A stretch of 64,000 nucleotides of DNA from Diphasiastrum complanatum (GCA_029204225.1 CM055112.1:22758578-22822577); one strand, 5' to 3'; counted from the first letter of the stretch, positions 10,641 to 23,271 are shown. Made by a program: numbers and translations. The notes: generated by a model not told the origin, from the letters alone.

Positions 10641-11476
10641 CACATGTGTACGTGCACAGGCATGGCTAATGCCGCCCAAGGCCCACCTACGCGCTGCCCG
10701 TCGCCACCGCCTACCCGACGCTCACCTCTGCGCACAGCCCTGTGCCCGGCGCCAACCCATCTACTCAACACCCACCTAGGAGCCCGTCGAGGCGCCTAAT
10801 CGCCAGTGCCCATGAAAATATATTAGTTCTCTTTGGAGTCTAGACATATGGTCGCTTTGTCTTTTTGTGGTTGGGCCAATGATACAGGAGCTGGCACCTA
10901 AGTGTCGTGTTGTTACTTTCTTGGATAGACAGCCACCAGGTTGCATGGCATGTCGCTGCATTCAGCCAGCCAGCCAGCAGCTTGTTTGCATGGTAGACGC
11001 AGGCACATCATGCCTACAGTGAAGATGGAGGCTTTCAACATCTCAATTCTCTACTGCTGATGGGCGATTGTGGTAAAGAGCAACTAACATACACTATCAG
11101 AAATAACATGCGCTATTAGAGTTTCCATGAGGTAAGATGACACGTTTTTTATTGTCCTTTGATTTGGTTGTGTGGTTTTTCTTTCACATCTCTTTCTTGT
11201 GTGTTTAAGTTGTATGGCCTTCTCATGTCCCCGATGATTTATCCCAGTTCCATCCACGCACAAGTTAGAAGCAAATTGGCCTCGACTTTTGCAGCCTGTC
11301 TATAGGATTTCATAATTTTTGCTTGGGTTGCATATCGATTGCCAGAGTTTTCGAAGCCCATGGCTGAGGAGTCCATGGCTAGTCGTCTGCTGGTACTACC
11401 TATAATCAACTCCATAGGAAATTCGCAGACATTATCTTAACTGAACAAACCAACAAAAAAAAAAGTGATCCTCTCG

Positions 11477-11477
<1 letters not shown>
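10641..11477. other. no gene recognised
   Basis: Somewhat GC-rich around 10670-10800, but no coding pattern or repeat family was recognised. Confidence 0.4.
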
Positions 11478-11550
<73 letters not shown>

Positions 11551-11573
11551 CCTCTCTCTCTCTCTCTCTCTCT
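11478..11573. repeat. (CT)n microsatellite, about 95 bp
   Basis: A long CT run with two CTCCT interruptions near 11546-11555. Confidence 0.95.
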
Positions 11574-12691
11574 AGATGCACTGGCTCTTACAATAGCCAC
11601 AAACCACTTTCTAAAGCTGGAAATTGTGCACGAAAAGATGCTAAACGGCCACCCTTGACCCTTGCTACAACTAGATATAACTAGATCCTAGATTTTCTTA
11701 TGTTTGCGCAACATAACTGAAGAGCCAGATGCTATGATTGTGGTACTATGATAAAAAGCAACTTTAGATGGATGTCGTAGCTAGTACACATATTTGTAAA
11801 TATTGTTGTTTAATTTAGCATCCAACTGCAAAGTTTGATGTAGCGAAGCAAGTGTGAACTGATATTTTTAATGTTAGAAACTTGTAGCCACTGTATAGAA
11901 CCAAGATCTCTAATGCCAGTGATTGTGCCCATATACCTTTAGCAGAGAGATGAGTAGATTAGTGGAACTAAAATTTGAGTAAGCCCATCAGAGTAGGAAT
12001 TGTATAGCTAAAGCACATATGTGTGCATAACATTGTGAAATTTTCCAACACTATGGCTACTCATTCTCGTAAACTCTTGACATGAAACTATTTACTCAAA
12101 ATGATGAAAATTGAATTATGCATCATTTCTATTCATACAGATCAAGAACTTCAATATCAGCAATTTATGATATCATTAGTGACTGCTTACAATGTTGTCA
12201 CACAACAGAATGCCTCCTAAAAATTGTCAACAAGGATGAAGAGAATGGAAGAAAGCTTTTCAAGTGAATGAAGTGAGTATGCTAAAAGCCTTACACACAT
12301 TACCTCTCTTTATGGGTCATTGTAGAACACATGACTAATACAGACCTAAGGATCAATGTTTGAAGAGTAGTAACTTGGCTTTTAAATCTTATCATGTATC
12401 AAACCACTAATAAATCTTTGATCTCTTTGCACGTTAGTGATCCTACAATATACCTTCACAAAATATAACACATGCTACCTACATCTACAAAATGTCGATG
12501 GTTATTCATATTGATTGGTCCATTTATCAGTATTTCTTTACAAGGGTGGTGTCTAGGCATTGATCAGGTAGTAATATCAAATTACAATATTAATGATTGT
12601 GTTTCAGGTAGTTTCGCACCGCCTTCGCAATCATGCAAACTGGCGCATTCAAATTCCTATCATGGAGCATTTCAAAAATACACACCTTGTT
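11574..12691. other. no gene recognised
   Basis: AT-rich spacer. Nothing supports a gene until the endonuclease-like relic begins. Confidence 0.4.
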
Positions 12692-13290
12692 ATTCAATCT
12701 TTAAACATTGTCTCATTACAAAAACATGAAACTGATATTTTGGCATATTACAATTTGATGAGCTCAAATATCTTGTGTTTACAGGAAACCCGAAACCACA
12801 ATCAGGCATCATACTTGACCACGAATTTCCATGCCATACAAAATTATTGCTTCTCTAGCACAACCATAGCCAACAATTGCATTGTTATGACATACACAAT
12901 ACAGATGTCGCCGAAATTATCAAAGCTTATTTCAATGTGAACAAACCATATAGTATGATGGTACTTGCAGTGTATCGAAAATCAAATTCAAATATGATGT
13001 GTTTCTTAAATACATTAGAGGATATATTACAAAATGCATCCACAGAGATACGAACACCAAATCCATTCTTGGAGACTTCAATATCAATATGCTTGCTTGC
13101 AACAACCATGCCAACCATCTTATGACATTCATGCAAAAACACAGTTTTCAAGAAACTATCACTACACCAACAACATTGTATAGAAGCCAGTTAGATCATA
13201 TACAAATGCAAACAACTCGAAAAGCTTTTACGGAGTCATGCACTGTTATTGGAGTGACCACTCACCAATTCATTACCTATACAGGGACCC
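12692..13290 (+). pseudogene. endonuclease/exonuclease/phosphatase-fold relic
   Basis: Three successive plus-strand frames give the ordered motifs of an EEP-fold endonuclease as found in LINEs and some Helitron-type elements. They are 'IQSLNIVSLQKHETDI', then 'SNILCLQETRN' with the catalytic glutamate, then 'MMVLAVYRKSN', then 'SILGDFNINML' with the D-N pair, then 'ITTPTTLYRSQLDHIQ'. The final family motif SDH appears as TTH, so a key aspartate is lost. Frame changes occur near 12880 and 13050. No reverse transcriptase or helicase was found next to it, so the parent element type cannot be decided. Confidence 0.55.
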
Positions 13291-15411
13291 AAATATCATG
13301 TAAGCCTCCTTCATCAGGATTCTATTGTTGGAAGTATTGTTGCTTCTCATGAAACTGAACATGAAGAGTAGCATTACTGTCCTCGCATTCTTGGAAAGAA
13401 CTAGGACAACTTGCAAGTATCCTACCTGGTGACTTGCATCAAACAATAACTTTAACCACCTTCTAACATTCACACTTCCCACATGCAATTTTGTGGACTA
13501 CGATGAGGTTTCCCATCTTTTGTTAATAAAAATAGACAATTTCTTTTTGTATCACATTTACATGTACTGTAACACATGTAAAAAAAATAAAATACCAACT
13601 TAAAGCAGGGCCAAGTGGCTTGCCACACTCCCTTGTTTGATTTCTTTTTTAGATTTAATTTTTAATCTTTTGCTTTTGCCAAGATGGCATTAAGTTGTTG
13701 AACATATTGTTTGAAAGTTTATATGTTTTTTTAGGTGAGTTTGAGTTTAACTTAGTGCATTATTTTTTATTGTTTCATATTTCAAGAGTTTTTTTTATGA
13801 ATTTTTAATGTGCACGGTGAAGCCCCTGGTGCTTTTCAAATCACCTTGCTATTTTGACTTAAATCGTTGAACATCACGAGAAAGTTTGAAACAAGGTGAT
13901 ACGAAATATCTATAAAAACTCTCATCATACACATGTGTATGCTCAAACCTAAAGTAGCACTCATATTGTAAGACAAATACAATTTTTTGGCCTTGCCTTG
14001 CAAAAGGCACTACTATGTGATGAGGTTAGTGCATGGGGTTTGGAAGAAAGTGAACGTTAAAGGATAAATTTTGCTTTGTTATATAGAATTATATTAATAA
14101 GAATCTAGATTAGGTGCATTCTAAATACAATTTGAGGCTGGAGAAGTGGCATATAGTCGTGTGTGATGTCAAGATGTTGATATGGAATACCAAGATGGGT
14201 AAAATACTTGGCATTGTCAATCTATATAAGGGAACTGCGTGGTTTGATTACACTCATAATGGACACTTTCGTGGAAGGGGGAACAACATAGACTCTAAAT
14301 TTTGCATGCATTGTGTTTCTCATCCATGAGTGGTTGGGAGTGCCAAGCACATGCTCTAGAGAGAGATTTCTTTGTGGTCGGCCACATAATTTTCATTCTT
14401 ATTTTTATTTATTTCATATTAGATATAATTATTTCTATTGGTTTTTGTGTGTAGATATATTTCACAAGGTATCTAGAAAGTGGAGGTTTCAATTATGTCA
14501 ATACACTTTTTGGCATGGCAACAGATGTTTAAAAAAGATATGTGTATGTATAGTGATCAATACCATCCTGAGAAACTTGAGGGACTTTCATCATGAGAGA
14601 TTGCTAATTGCCCATAGTGAATTGATTTTATGGAGGGACAATGAGTGTCCCTTGTACTTGAGCCACTATGAAGGGATGCCTTTTATAGTGAGGTTTGAGA
14701 TTGACATCCAAGCTAATGCCATTGAAGTGGGTGCTACTCTGGAAAGTAGACTAAGAGAAAGAAACACACCAAACCATGGGAAGGCAGACTAGAAAAGGCA
14801 TCCCCATCATGGGCATACAAAGGAGGATATTTCTTTGGATGTGATTGATTTCTGCGATATGGCTTTAAATGCAAGCACCAAGAGCTTGAGATTCATCCAC
14901 TTACAAACGTGCTTGAAGGTGATACAAAAGCTTAGCTTTGAATTTTCATTTTTATTACAACTTTACATTGGCACATTCAATTGAAATTGGTTTTTTATTT
15001 CCATTGGTAAGAAAATTTCATGCATTGAAAAGACATTTTGAAGATAGTTGAGGGCATTCTAGAAAAAGATTCAAACTAGCCATGGCTAGCATCATTGGTA
15101 GCTTAAAAATATGTTGTTGTAGATAGGAAGATGAGAGTAAAGTTGGCTCTATGTAGTGCAAACTTCATCCTTCTCGACTTGCCCACAGAGTTTGTGCCTA
15201 ATGAGTTCCATGAGACTATTTCATATTGGAATTTAGATTGGAATAGATTGGAGAATGAAATGTACAATGCTAGATTTCAATTTGCACATCTGATATTGTT
15301 GGCGATCGGGCTAGATTTCTAATTCCACACAAGCCACTACAACATTTGTGTAATGTCTTCATAAGGCAAGGCTTCACACAGGCCTTAGTGTGAGACATTG
15401 AGAGCTTCAAG
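13291..15411. other. mostly non-coding, unrecognised ORFs
   Basis: AT-rich. The longest open frames (14313-14792, 159 codons; 14114-14329; 15131-15322) show no motif I recognise and are not connected by convincing splice sites. The second half of the 159-codon frame (from about 14560) has fairly protein-like composition and could be a relic. Confidence 0.3.
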
Positions 15412-15528
15412 GTGTTGTTGGATATATAGGCTAGATTCAGACACGATTGAAGACGTTGATATTCGTTTGATTTATTCGAACTTTTATCATGTTTTCTGAA
15501 GGAAAATTTCTCAATGTTTTTCCTACAG

Positions 15529-15540
15529 TGGTATCAGAGC
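15529..15540 (+). other. primer binding site (initiator-Met tRNA type)
   Basis: TGGTATCAGAGC, complementary to the 3' end of plant initiator Met tRNA, one base after the LTR end ...CCTACA. This is typical for copia elements. Confidence 0.8.
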
Positions 15541-15699
15541 GCCCTTCAACAGCCATATCTGAGCAACCATCTAGGTTACTCAACAAGAGTGTGTTCGAGT
15601 GTTAAAGCTCAATCAGCAGCATTCAGTCTAAGAGCAGTACAATCTTGGATACATAAGGTTCGAATTATCTAGTCTGGAAGTTAAAGACTTCACTCATAC

Positions 15700-16440
15700 T
15701 AAAGGGCGAAGGTCTTTAGCAATGGGTAGATTCAATAGAAGAGAAGCCAATTACTTTTGGCAAAGAACTTCGTGAATGGAGGGAGAAAAATGACAAAGCT
15801 ATAGCAATTATTGCGTCTTCAGTGAATGACAACATAATGCTAGATCTTTCTTCAACTTCGAACGCGAAAGAATTGTGGGAAGAATTGCAAACTAGGAATA
15901 AGATTTGATCACAGAATCAAATCATGTTCTTGGAGGACCAATTGACTTACCTACAATGGGACGACAAAGATCTGACCACTTTCGTATGAAAAATAAAGGA
16001 TCTATTTATTTCTTTGCAGAATTTTGGCATGAAAAATGCAATCTCAAAGGAAAAATAGCTTAGCTATTTTCTTCGAGCCCTACCCAGATCATTCCACACA
16101 AATTGAACTTTACTGACAAAAGATTCGTCTATGATGCTTCATAAGGCGATAGATGAAGTCAAAGAGGAGGTAGAAGCTCGCGGACACTATGACGACAATG
16201 GTGATTCAGAAAAAGCTCTATTTACTTAGAAGAATCAATCTTCGAAGAAGTCTCAGTCTAAGGGGGAGTCGTCTCAAAAGGTTTATAGCAATCGAAGAAA
16301 GAATGGAAATCGTTTAGACGAATCCAAGACAAATGATCGACAATCAAGTAAACAACACTCAAAAGATTCTGGTGATAGGAAGATTTGCAACAGATGCAAG
16401 AGATCAGGTTATACAGAAGACAAGTGTTGGTTGAATTGCA
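15700..16440 (+). pseudogene. copia gag relic with zinc knuckle
   Basis: With several stops and frame changes, the plus strand gives a UBN2-type copia Gag: 'AIAIIASSVNDNIMLDL', then 'AKELWEELQTRN', then 'FLEDQLTYLQW', then a segment 'MLHKAIDEVKEEVEARG', then a basic linker, then the knuckle 'CNRCKRSGYTEDKCW'. The knuckle has the CX2CX4(H)X4C spacing, but tyrosine stands where histidine is normal. Confidence 0.6.
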
Positions 16441-16806
16441 GCAACAAAGATGGCTAATGAAATCATTTGGCTCAAACAGTTCCTTGACGAACTGGGCGAA
16501 ACAAGGAGTGAGCCTCTGATTTTACAGATGGACAATACATCTGCAGTACATTTGACAAAGGATCCTATGTTTCACTCAAGGACGAAACACATCACAATCA
16601 AGTATCACTTGATAAGGGATCTGATCGGAAAGAAGATGTTACAGACTATTTTCATTGGAACAAAGGAGATGGTGGCTGACATTTTCACAAAGGCCTTAGA
16701 CAGAGGTCTGTTCAAGAAACAGAGGAGCAGTCTTGGAGTCATCAAGCTACCATGCTTTGAGAGAGAGCTGAAGAAACAAACGTTTCTATTTCCAAAGCTT
16801 TGCTAG
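16441..16806 (+). pseudogene. copia RNase H C-terminal end
   Basis: Open frame 16450-16806 (118 codons). It begins inside the domain with 'ANEIIWLKQFLDELG', followed by 'LQMDNTSAVHLTKDP', 'FHSRTKHITIKYHLIRDLI' and 'EMVADIFTKALDRGLF'. These are the last conserved blocks of copia RNase H, including the DN pair and TKHI. The DED catalytic residues upstream are missing. The final 20 codons reappear in diverged form at 17527. Confidence 0.75.
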
Positions 16807-16819
16807 CTTTCAGCCCTCA

Positions 16820-16940
16820 GTTTGATGAAAAGACACGAAGCCAAAATGTTCACGAACATCTTGACGAAAAGACACGAAGCGAAAACGTTGCGAACATCCT
16901 GATGAAAAGACATGAACACAAAACGTTCGCGAAAGAAAAG
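16820..16940 (+). repeat. tandem repeat, about 39-bp unit, 3 copies
   Basis: Units begin GATGAAAAGACACGAAG or GACGAAAAGACACGAAG and end CACGAACATC. It lies between the end of pol and the putative LTR, a place where copia elements often carry variable repeats. Confidence 0.7.
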
Positions 16941-17512
16941 TGTTCGTGATACAACAGGAGAAAGTCAGATGACGCGAAAGTCAAACGACTCGAAGCGTCA
17001 TGAAAAATCTTTGTGACACTTTTTCACCTTTACGCTCCAAAGGATCAGAAAGATCATGCAAGTACCATGAAGTACAAGAACCCTGATATGATATGATGAC
17101 ATCAATGAAAGAGCGTTAGGACGTGCCAAACCCACCTCTCTTGTAATCCATGATTAGTTATAGATTGTTTAGTCTATCTAATCATAGATGCTACTCTGAA
17201 TGTATGCAATTACTAGATGTATAAGATACATACAGTAGCAAATAGAAAATATACAGAATAGAAGTCCGCCTGTGAGCGAGACAATTTTGTAAGCAGGATC
17301 CACAGAGATCCAAAAAGTTCGCTAGTAAGCGAGACGCTACTCGTGAGAGAACACTATTTTCTCTCACGCCAATGCGTTGTGTGGATCTATCATACAACGC
17401 TCAAAATCAAGAGGATCAATAGATGATATTGTAGCTATTATGCACATATCACTCTCCACTTTGTCTGATCTTGAATGAATAACTGTCTACTATCACTTGT
17501 GTATCTCATTCA
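16941..17512 (+). repeat. putative copia LTR
   Basis: Starts TGTTCGTGAT after the purine-rich gcgaaagaaaag and ends TTTTATCAATTCTGCA. The start and end fit TG...CA. It does not match the LTR end at 15527, so the flanking parts may come from different elements. Confidence 0.4.
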
Positions 17513-17526
17513 CTTGTTTTTATCAA

Positions 17527-17949
17527 TTCTGCATTAGAAGACTACCCTGCTTTGAGAGGGAGCTGAAGAAACTCAAAGTTTCTATCCACAAAGTGCTTCT
17601 AGCTTGTGACCCGTTACTTGCAGAAATGCACATGAAATCTACACATGCAGCAACCGACTCAACCAAAGTCCTCGACTCACCCGAAGTCCTTGACTCAACT
17701 GAAGTTCCCGACGTCGAAGTCCTCGATTTACTCGAAGTCCCTAACTCAACCGAAGTCCTCAACGTCGAAGTCCACAACATGTCCGAAGTCACCGAAATGA
17801 TCAACATCAAGGGCACTGAAGTAACTATCAACGACAGATCCGAAGTCATCGACGGCGAGGTGACTGACGCATCCGACGTCGAACCCAAACCAACAGCAAA
17901 GCCAAACATTGAGCAAGTTGACTTCAAGACCAAGGCTCAACGAGTGTGA
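17527..17949 (+). pseudogene. second copia 3' segment with GAAGTC minisatellite
   Basis: The first 60 bases repeat, with changes, the end of pol at 16738-16800 ('LPCFERELKK'). The rest is a degenerate minisatellite built on GAAGTCCTCGACTCAAC-like units of about 15-18 bases. The plus strand is open throughout (frame 17497-17949) and reads as a repetitive string rich in EVLDSTEV. The minus strand is also open over most of it, which argues for repeat-driven openness rather than a selected protein. Confidence 0.55.
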
Positions 17950-18699
17950 CAGTTTGAATGTCACGCTTAGCAGTTAAGCAAAGTTGCAAGAAAGAGACAT
18001 AGTTAACTGATGTTTTAGCTTAACCTATCTTGTAATGCTTAGCTAATCAAATCTTGTAATCATACCCAGTATAATATATGTATTAAATATTGATATAGAA
18101 AAGATAAGAAATGCAGCAATAGCATACATCAACAAGTCACAGTGTGACAGAAGTAATATTGCTAGCAGTAGCTAGTTCATGATAAGAGAGAATACCTCTG
18201 TTGCCTCATCGCGCTGATCTGAAAACAGACAGTGCACACAAAAGATCTTGTTATATACTCAATTCCGATATAGATGAGTTGCAATTCTGTCCGACGACAT
18301 GCACAATTTGTGAATGATTCATGGTGCTTGCTATACATAGTTTCACACAGACATATAGACATATACATATAGTGAAATACATACATATAGAGAATACAAA
18401 AAAGAATTATTTGCACAGTTGTACTAAATCCCCAAATTCGAACGATCTTTTATTGAATAAAGATATTAGTTTGTACAATGGTTTGTATGAGTTGTCGTTG
18501 TTCTTCTACAATGTTGATATCTATAGGTCCTTGCAGAGTGTTGTGTTCTCATGTCTTCTTTGTACCTGTATGAAAAGCAATTTGTTAGTCTGATTATTCG
18601 CTAAATAGAGTTATATATATAATGACTAACCATGAGTTGCAACTGACAAGAAAATATTACCAGCTTTCCATTTATGATGAATATGAAATAGTTAGGAAG
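17950..18699. other. non-coding, possible LTR remnant
   Basis: Contains TTGTAATGCTTAGCTAATC and TTGTAATCATACCC phrases of the kind seen in plant LTRs, but no partner copy was found here. No gene recognised. Confidence 0.3.
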
Positions 18700-19211
18700 A
18701 ATTTCATTGTGCATTAGGACCAGCTCTTGTCTAATATGACTTAAGTTGTCATGTGTTGCATGTAATTAGCCCATGAGCTTACTAATGAATTGCCAAATAT
18801 GGCCATGGAGCTAAAGTAGACTAGAATTAGTCATTAGGTCAGTTAATAATGTGGCTCGAACAACCTCGCTATATTTGTGAATAGCGGACTTGTAATAATG
18901 GTTGTAAGGCCCAAACTAACCAAGTAAGGCCCCCAACTTATAGTAGAGGCACAAATGACCACTATAAATAGCTGAGTCCGTGCTAAATTTGGAGGCTATT
19001 ATTCATTTTGTAATTTTGAGTTTTCAAGAGACCTTGAAGCTTCTCTTTGAGAGCTTTCTTGATGGAGAAAGTGGTTCATGTGCCTAAATCACATGAGAGC
19101 TCTATCTTCTTGATTTTTGACTAGTTTTCTTGATTTCTTGTATTTCCATTGTACTTTGATGTTTATGAATGGATTAGATGTTTTCATGCTAAGGTTGGCA
19201 CATGAAAATTT
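18700..19211 (+). repeat. putative copia 5' LTR
   Basis: AT-rich sequence ending shortly before a primer binding site. A direct search by eye found no partner LTR downstream, so its start is not defined. The element is a 5' remnant without recognisable gag. Confidence 0.4.
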
Positions 19212-19223
19212 TGGTATCAGAGC
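19212..19223 (+). other. primer binding site (initiator-Met tRNA type)
   Basis: TGGTATCAGAGC, identical to that at 15529-15540. Confidence 0.7.
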
Positions 19224-19859
19224 ATTAGATCCTTTCCCCATTAGATTTGGTGGTTTTTGTTATTTGGTAGAGTTTCATGTTCTAGTTTTCTTGTTTTTTT
19301 CAATTTCCAGCAAGATTTGGTTAAATTTCTGACCAATTAGTTTTCATTTCTTGTTCAATTTCTTGTTGTAGATCAGTAGATCTTTCTTTAAGCTTCTTGG
19401 AGGTATTGTATAATGACCAAGTTATGGCCATTCTAGTGTTTTCTTTCCAATTTTAGTTAGTTGTAGATTTTGCAGTCTGTTTTTCTCCATTTTTTGCTGT
19501 ACTTTTGGCCAAATTTCTACAGGATTGTAGATCTCACTCTTAGCTTGAATTTGAGCCAATTTGGTTGAAAATTGAGAGAGATATGACAAATCTTGTGGAA
19601 GAGGTCAAATTCTAGTTTGAGTAGAGAATTTGGGAGAGAATCACTTCAATTCTTCATTCTTGAAGTTTTGCTTCCTTGTAATTTTTTTTCTATTTCTTCA
19701 TTCTGAAGTTTTTGCTCCTTTGTAAATCTTTTAAAAGTTTCTTCATTTTGAAGTTTTAAAAAAAAATGGACATAAACCTAACACCCGTGCCCTAAACCTA
19801 ACAGGCCCTAAACCTAACCCCACAAGCCCTTCTCCACGCAACTGGCGCCAGCCTCATTG
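19224..19859. other. leader-like non-coding stretch
   Basis: T-rich sequence after the primer site with a duplicated phrase (CTTCATTCTTGAAGTTTTGCTTCCTTG and a variant near 19695). Near 19785-19820 there are three CCTAAACCTAA motifs resembling the plant telomere unit. No gag motif. Confidence 0.4.
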
Positions 19860-20110
19860 CCATCTCGACCGAGCCGGTTCTTCATATTCTGTGACGAGGT
19901 GCGTACGTGAGTACTTCTCGACCGAGCCGGTTCTTCATATTCTGAGCAGAGGTGTGTACTTCCAACACTGACCGAGCGTTTTCAAGAAGCTCTCGACTAA
20001 GCCGAACCACGAACCCCTCCTTTCCTATCTCAACTGAGCATTTTCAAGAAGCTCTCGACCGAGCCGAACCACGAGCCCTCCTTACCTATCTCGACAGAGC
20101 CGAGCCGGTA
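19860..20110. repeat. degenerate tandem repeats with CTCGACCGAGCCG
   Basis: Two about 50-base units share CTCGACCGAGCCGGTTCTTCATATTCTG (19866 and 19917), followed by two about 60-base units sharing TTTTCAAGAAGCTCTCGAC.GAGCCGAACCACGA (19978 and 20041). GC-rich compared with both flanks. Confidence 0.7.
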
Positions 20111-21559
20111 GTCACTCCCCTCTCACTCCACGCGGCCCCCTCCGGCGCCGCCCCTGCTGACGTCACTCATAAATAATCTAGGACCATTCCCCCTCCTCCC
20201 TTGTCGGCGCGCTCACAGTCCACGCTGCCTGAACATAATATTCCATGAAAATACCATTGGAATATTACTAGCCCAGCATCATGCGGCCCTCCTCATTCCA
20301 AGAATATACCTTCTGGATTCTTCACTCCAGAGCTGTGCCGTGAAAATATATTTCTTCCGATTTTGTCCAAATCTTTTAACGATCCGTGTTTCTTCCTCGA
20401 GCACATGGGAGATTCATCCAAATAACCGACAAAAATAAAATATTGTCAAATTTCAGGATTTTTATGGCTTCATTTTTTTCCATGGTCCAATGCTCCAATG
20501 AGACCAATTTTTTTTTTAAGTAAAGGCCCCTTTCTAAGTTTGTTAATTCCCCTGTCTTCGTGTAGTCTTAACTTTTGCGTTTGACGTCGGAATTCAGTGA
20601 TGTTAAAACAAAAATTGCTCAGTTCATTGTAATGAGTACAGTGATCAAAGTTTTTGTCATCATTACTTATTTTTTGTTTTTATTTTTAGAACCCCTTTTT
20701 CTTAAGTTGTTCACATTTTATTTTGCTCTACTCTTTAAACCCTCGTATCTTTTCCGTTTGACCTCATGTTTCAACGAAGTAAAAAGCAATATTTATCATT
20801 ACGTCGAGCTTGACATGATAGCAGTGGTATAAAAGCCAAAATCGATCAATGAAACAAAGTTGACATTTTTGCCAAATTTAGCTATTGTGTTCCCTAAATC
20901 TTGCAGGTTACATTCTTCGAGGACTTAGAATTTTGGGACGGTGGAGAAGAGCAAATTGTCCTAAGTTCTTTTCACTTCATTCAGTTTTGTGGACTTATAA
21001 CTCACACATTGCCTGTCACTATACCATGGACACTGATAATGAATATATGTTCAATTATGAGGATCAATGGGACAGGAATGATTATGAGTACACTTTGATT
21101 AAGTAAATTGAGTAGTCTACTAGGGAAATTTGTGAGCTCTCTACATTATATGAGAGGCTCATTTGTGTATATTTTATATTCAGCGATTTGGAAGCTCGTT
21201 GAAACTTATTTGTGAGAGGTGATTCCATTTACAAAGTGCTTGGTTGCCATAACTAGATAGTGGAAACTTTTTGTATTAATGTATTAGGTTGATTTGAGGC
21301 TCCCATGACCTAATACGTGTTTATGAGATTTAGATCCATTGCTTTACAAAGTTTACATGTGTTTGATTCAATCTTCATGTAATTTTATTTGCTTTGCTAT
21401 ATGAAAGTGGTCTTGTGTAACATTGTCTAGATTTTGTTATGTATAATCACATCGGACAAAGATCCTTTGATATGTTATTGATCTAAATCACATATATTCA
21501 TAGACATGTTGGAGATTTACCCCTTGTAAAATCTCATTTTTATGGAACGATTTTATGAA
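20111..21559. other. no gene recognised
   Basis: Mostly AT-rich; short open frames at 20575-20832 and 20885-21106 show no family motif. Confidence 0.4.
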
Positions 21560-21760
21560 GATCTTGTGTGACATATCCTTTCATAATCAATCATAATGGA
21601 TGTTGCCACAAGCTTCTATCTGATAGATCATTCTGTAATCACCCATAATCAATGCTATTGAGAGCTTGTATGTGAAACAGATTCTTTCGTAATCAATCAA
21701 ATACATCCTACAGCGAGCTTACACATGATGGGTCTTTTCATAAGAAAGCCCTAACGAACC
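21560..21760. repeat. degenerate tandem repeat, about 60-65 bp unit
   Basis: Three related units around TTTCATAATCAATCATAATGGATG..., TCTGTAATCACCCATAATCAATG... and TTCGTAATCAATCAAATACATCC..., each followed by a GAGCTT or AAGCTT phrase. Confidence 0.4.
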
Positions 21761-23202
21761 ACACTATGAGCTTCAATGCTACAGACAAACAAGCGTGAAA
21801 ACAATTGCAGAACACGCTTCTCTCTTTCAAAGATTTCTTCTAAACTGTCATTGTACATTTGTAAACTAAGCTTAATGATTAATGTACAAGAGTCTTTAAG
21901 ATGCTTATAAATACAACATGCTTGCTACCAAAATAGCAAAACAACGAATGAATTCATTGGTACTTTAGAAGAAAAAAAAATCATGATCTAGGAGTGAGTA
22001 GAAGATCACAAATGTAGGGAAATGGCGTATTTGCAATGTGTGCCCTCGATATAACGTATCAAGCTTTAGGTGATAGTTTATGCTATATGCAGCTAAGCTT
22101 GATTGTTCGAAGAAATCACAAAGATAGCACACAATTTCTGACACATTGTTTTTGCGAATGATAACTTTGAAATTTTCTTAAAAAATATATTGCAAATTTT
22201 GAAATCCTACGTATTTCGAAAGTAGGAGATTTCAAAGTTTTTTGAGTTTTCAACATGCTTTCTAACATTAATTTTTTAGTTTGATAGTTATTTTAAAAAA
22301 TTAGATATTAAATTTGTTTGTATTCCAATTTCATATTTTATGCAATTCTCAAAATAATCATTTTTGAGTATTCTATAATATTTAGATATTAAATTTGTTT
22401 ATGCCATCTCATCCATTTCATAATATTTAGATATTAGATTTGTTTGTATTCCAATTTGTTTATGCCATCTCATCCATTCTAATTGTCCTATTTTTGAATT
22501 TCGTGGGAGCAAATTGTGTTTGTAATTATTCAATTTGTAGTTGGAGACATAAGCATATATCTATGTACAACATTTTGGAGTGCACTCATTTAGAGACAAC
22601 TATACATGATACTTTATGGTTTGAAATATGGAGTTCGGTTGGCATATAACACAGAAAATTGTAGCAAAAGAATTAGCTCACAATACATGAAAATACATTA
22701 TCTCAAGCTTGTGAATATTCTATTGCATTCACAAAAACTAGGCTATGGATGGAGTAACTATAACAACTTGCTTGATACTTAATGGATACTTCGTGACTAT
22801 TTTGCCCATCTTTTGAACAAATCAAAAAGTAAAATAGTCATCTGTTTTTTTTCAAAAAAAGTTTGGTGCGCTTTCCATCCTACACGCAGTCAGGCATTAG
22901 GTTGCCACATGGCAATTTTTACTGGGCGAAAAAATTTGAAGTGCTCATTATGCTTCATAGAGGACATGTGAAAAAAGTCAAAATATCCCTTACGCAATGG
23001 AAGGCATCGGGCACAGGCCATTTTGCCTAGTTCGACTTTCCAAAAAATTCTAGGCTCAGCCCCTGGCCCAAAATTTATTGAAACCCTTACCGAGCGGAAT
23101 GGCATGTGCCCGCCCCTTCCATAGTACATAGTGCCTCTAGCAACACTAGTGCCATGTCCCTCATCCAGTGAACTTAATTAGCCAATTACCTTAGATCAAG
23201 GC
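21761..23202. other. AT-rich spacer with small repeats
   Basis: Holds a small tandem repeat at about 22295-22480 (TTTAGATATTAAATTTGTTTGTATTCCAATTT and TTATGCCATCTCATCCATT alternating). No gene recognised. Confidence 0.4.
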
Positions 23203-23227
23203 TCCAGACATGAGGGTCCAGACATGA

Positions 23228-23271
23228 GGGTCCGAGCCGGACGCGGCCTTTTTGCGTCTGCGTCCGACGCC
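23228..23271 (+). repeat. candidate terminal inverted repeat, left
   Basis: GGGTCCGAGCCGGACGCGGCC then TTTTTGCGTCTGCGTCCGACGCC. Just outside, the 14 bases TCCAGACATGAGGG occur twice in tandem (from about 23203). Confidence 0.4.

Larger units (their letters stand above)
15412..16806 (+). mobile_element. Ty1/copia element with large internal deletion
   Basis: A 5' LTR end, a primer binding site, a gag relic and the very end of the RNase H domain follow one another within 1.4 kb. Protease, integrase and reverse transcriptase are absent: the zinc knuckle of gag runs straight into the last part of RNase H near 16440. The upstream LTR is recognised only from its end (tttttcctaca) and its start is uncertain. 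Several stops interrupt gag. The element is therefore a deletion derivative. Confidence 0.65.

Noticed and set aside
11406-11600. Arg-Glu-rich minus-strand frame
   Set aside because: Made by the CT microsatellite.
17523-17933. 136-codon minus-strand Ser/Thr-rich frame
   Set aside because: Shadow of the GAAGTC minisatellite, open on both strands because of the repeat.
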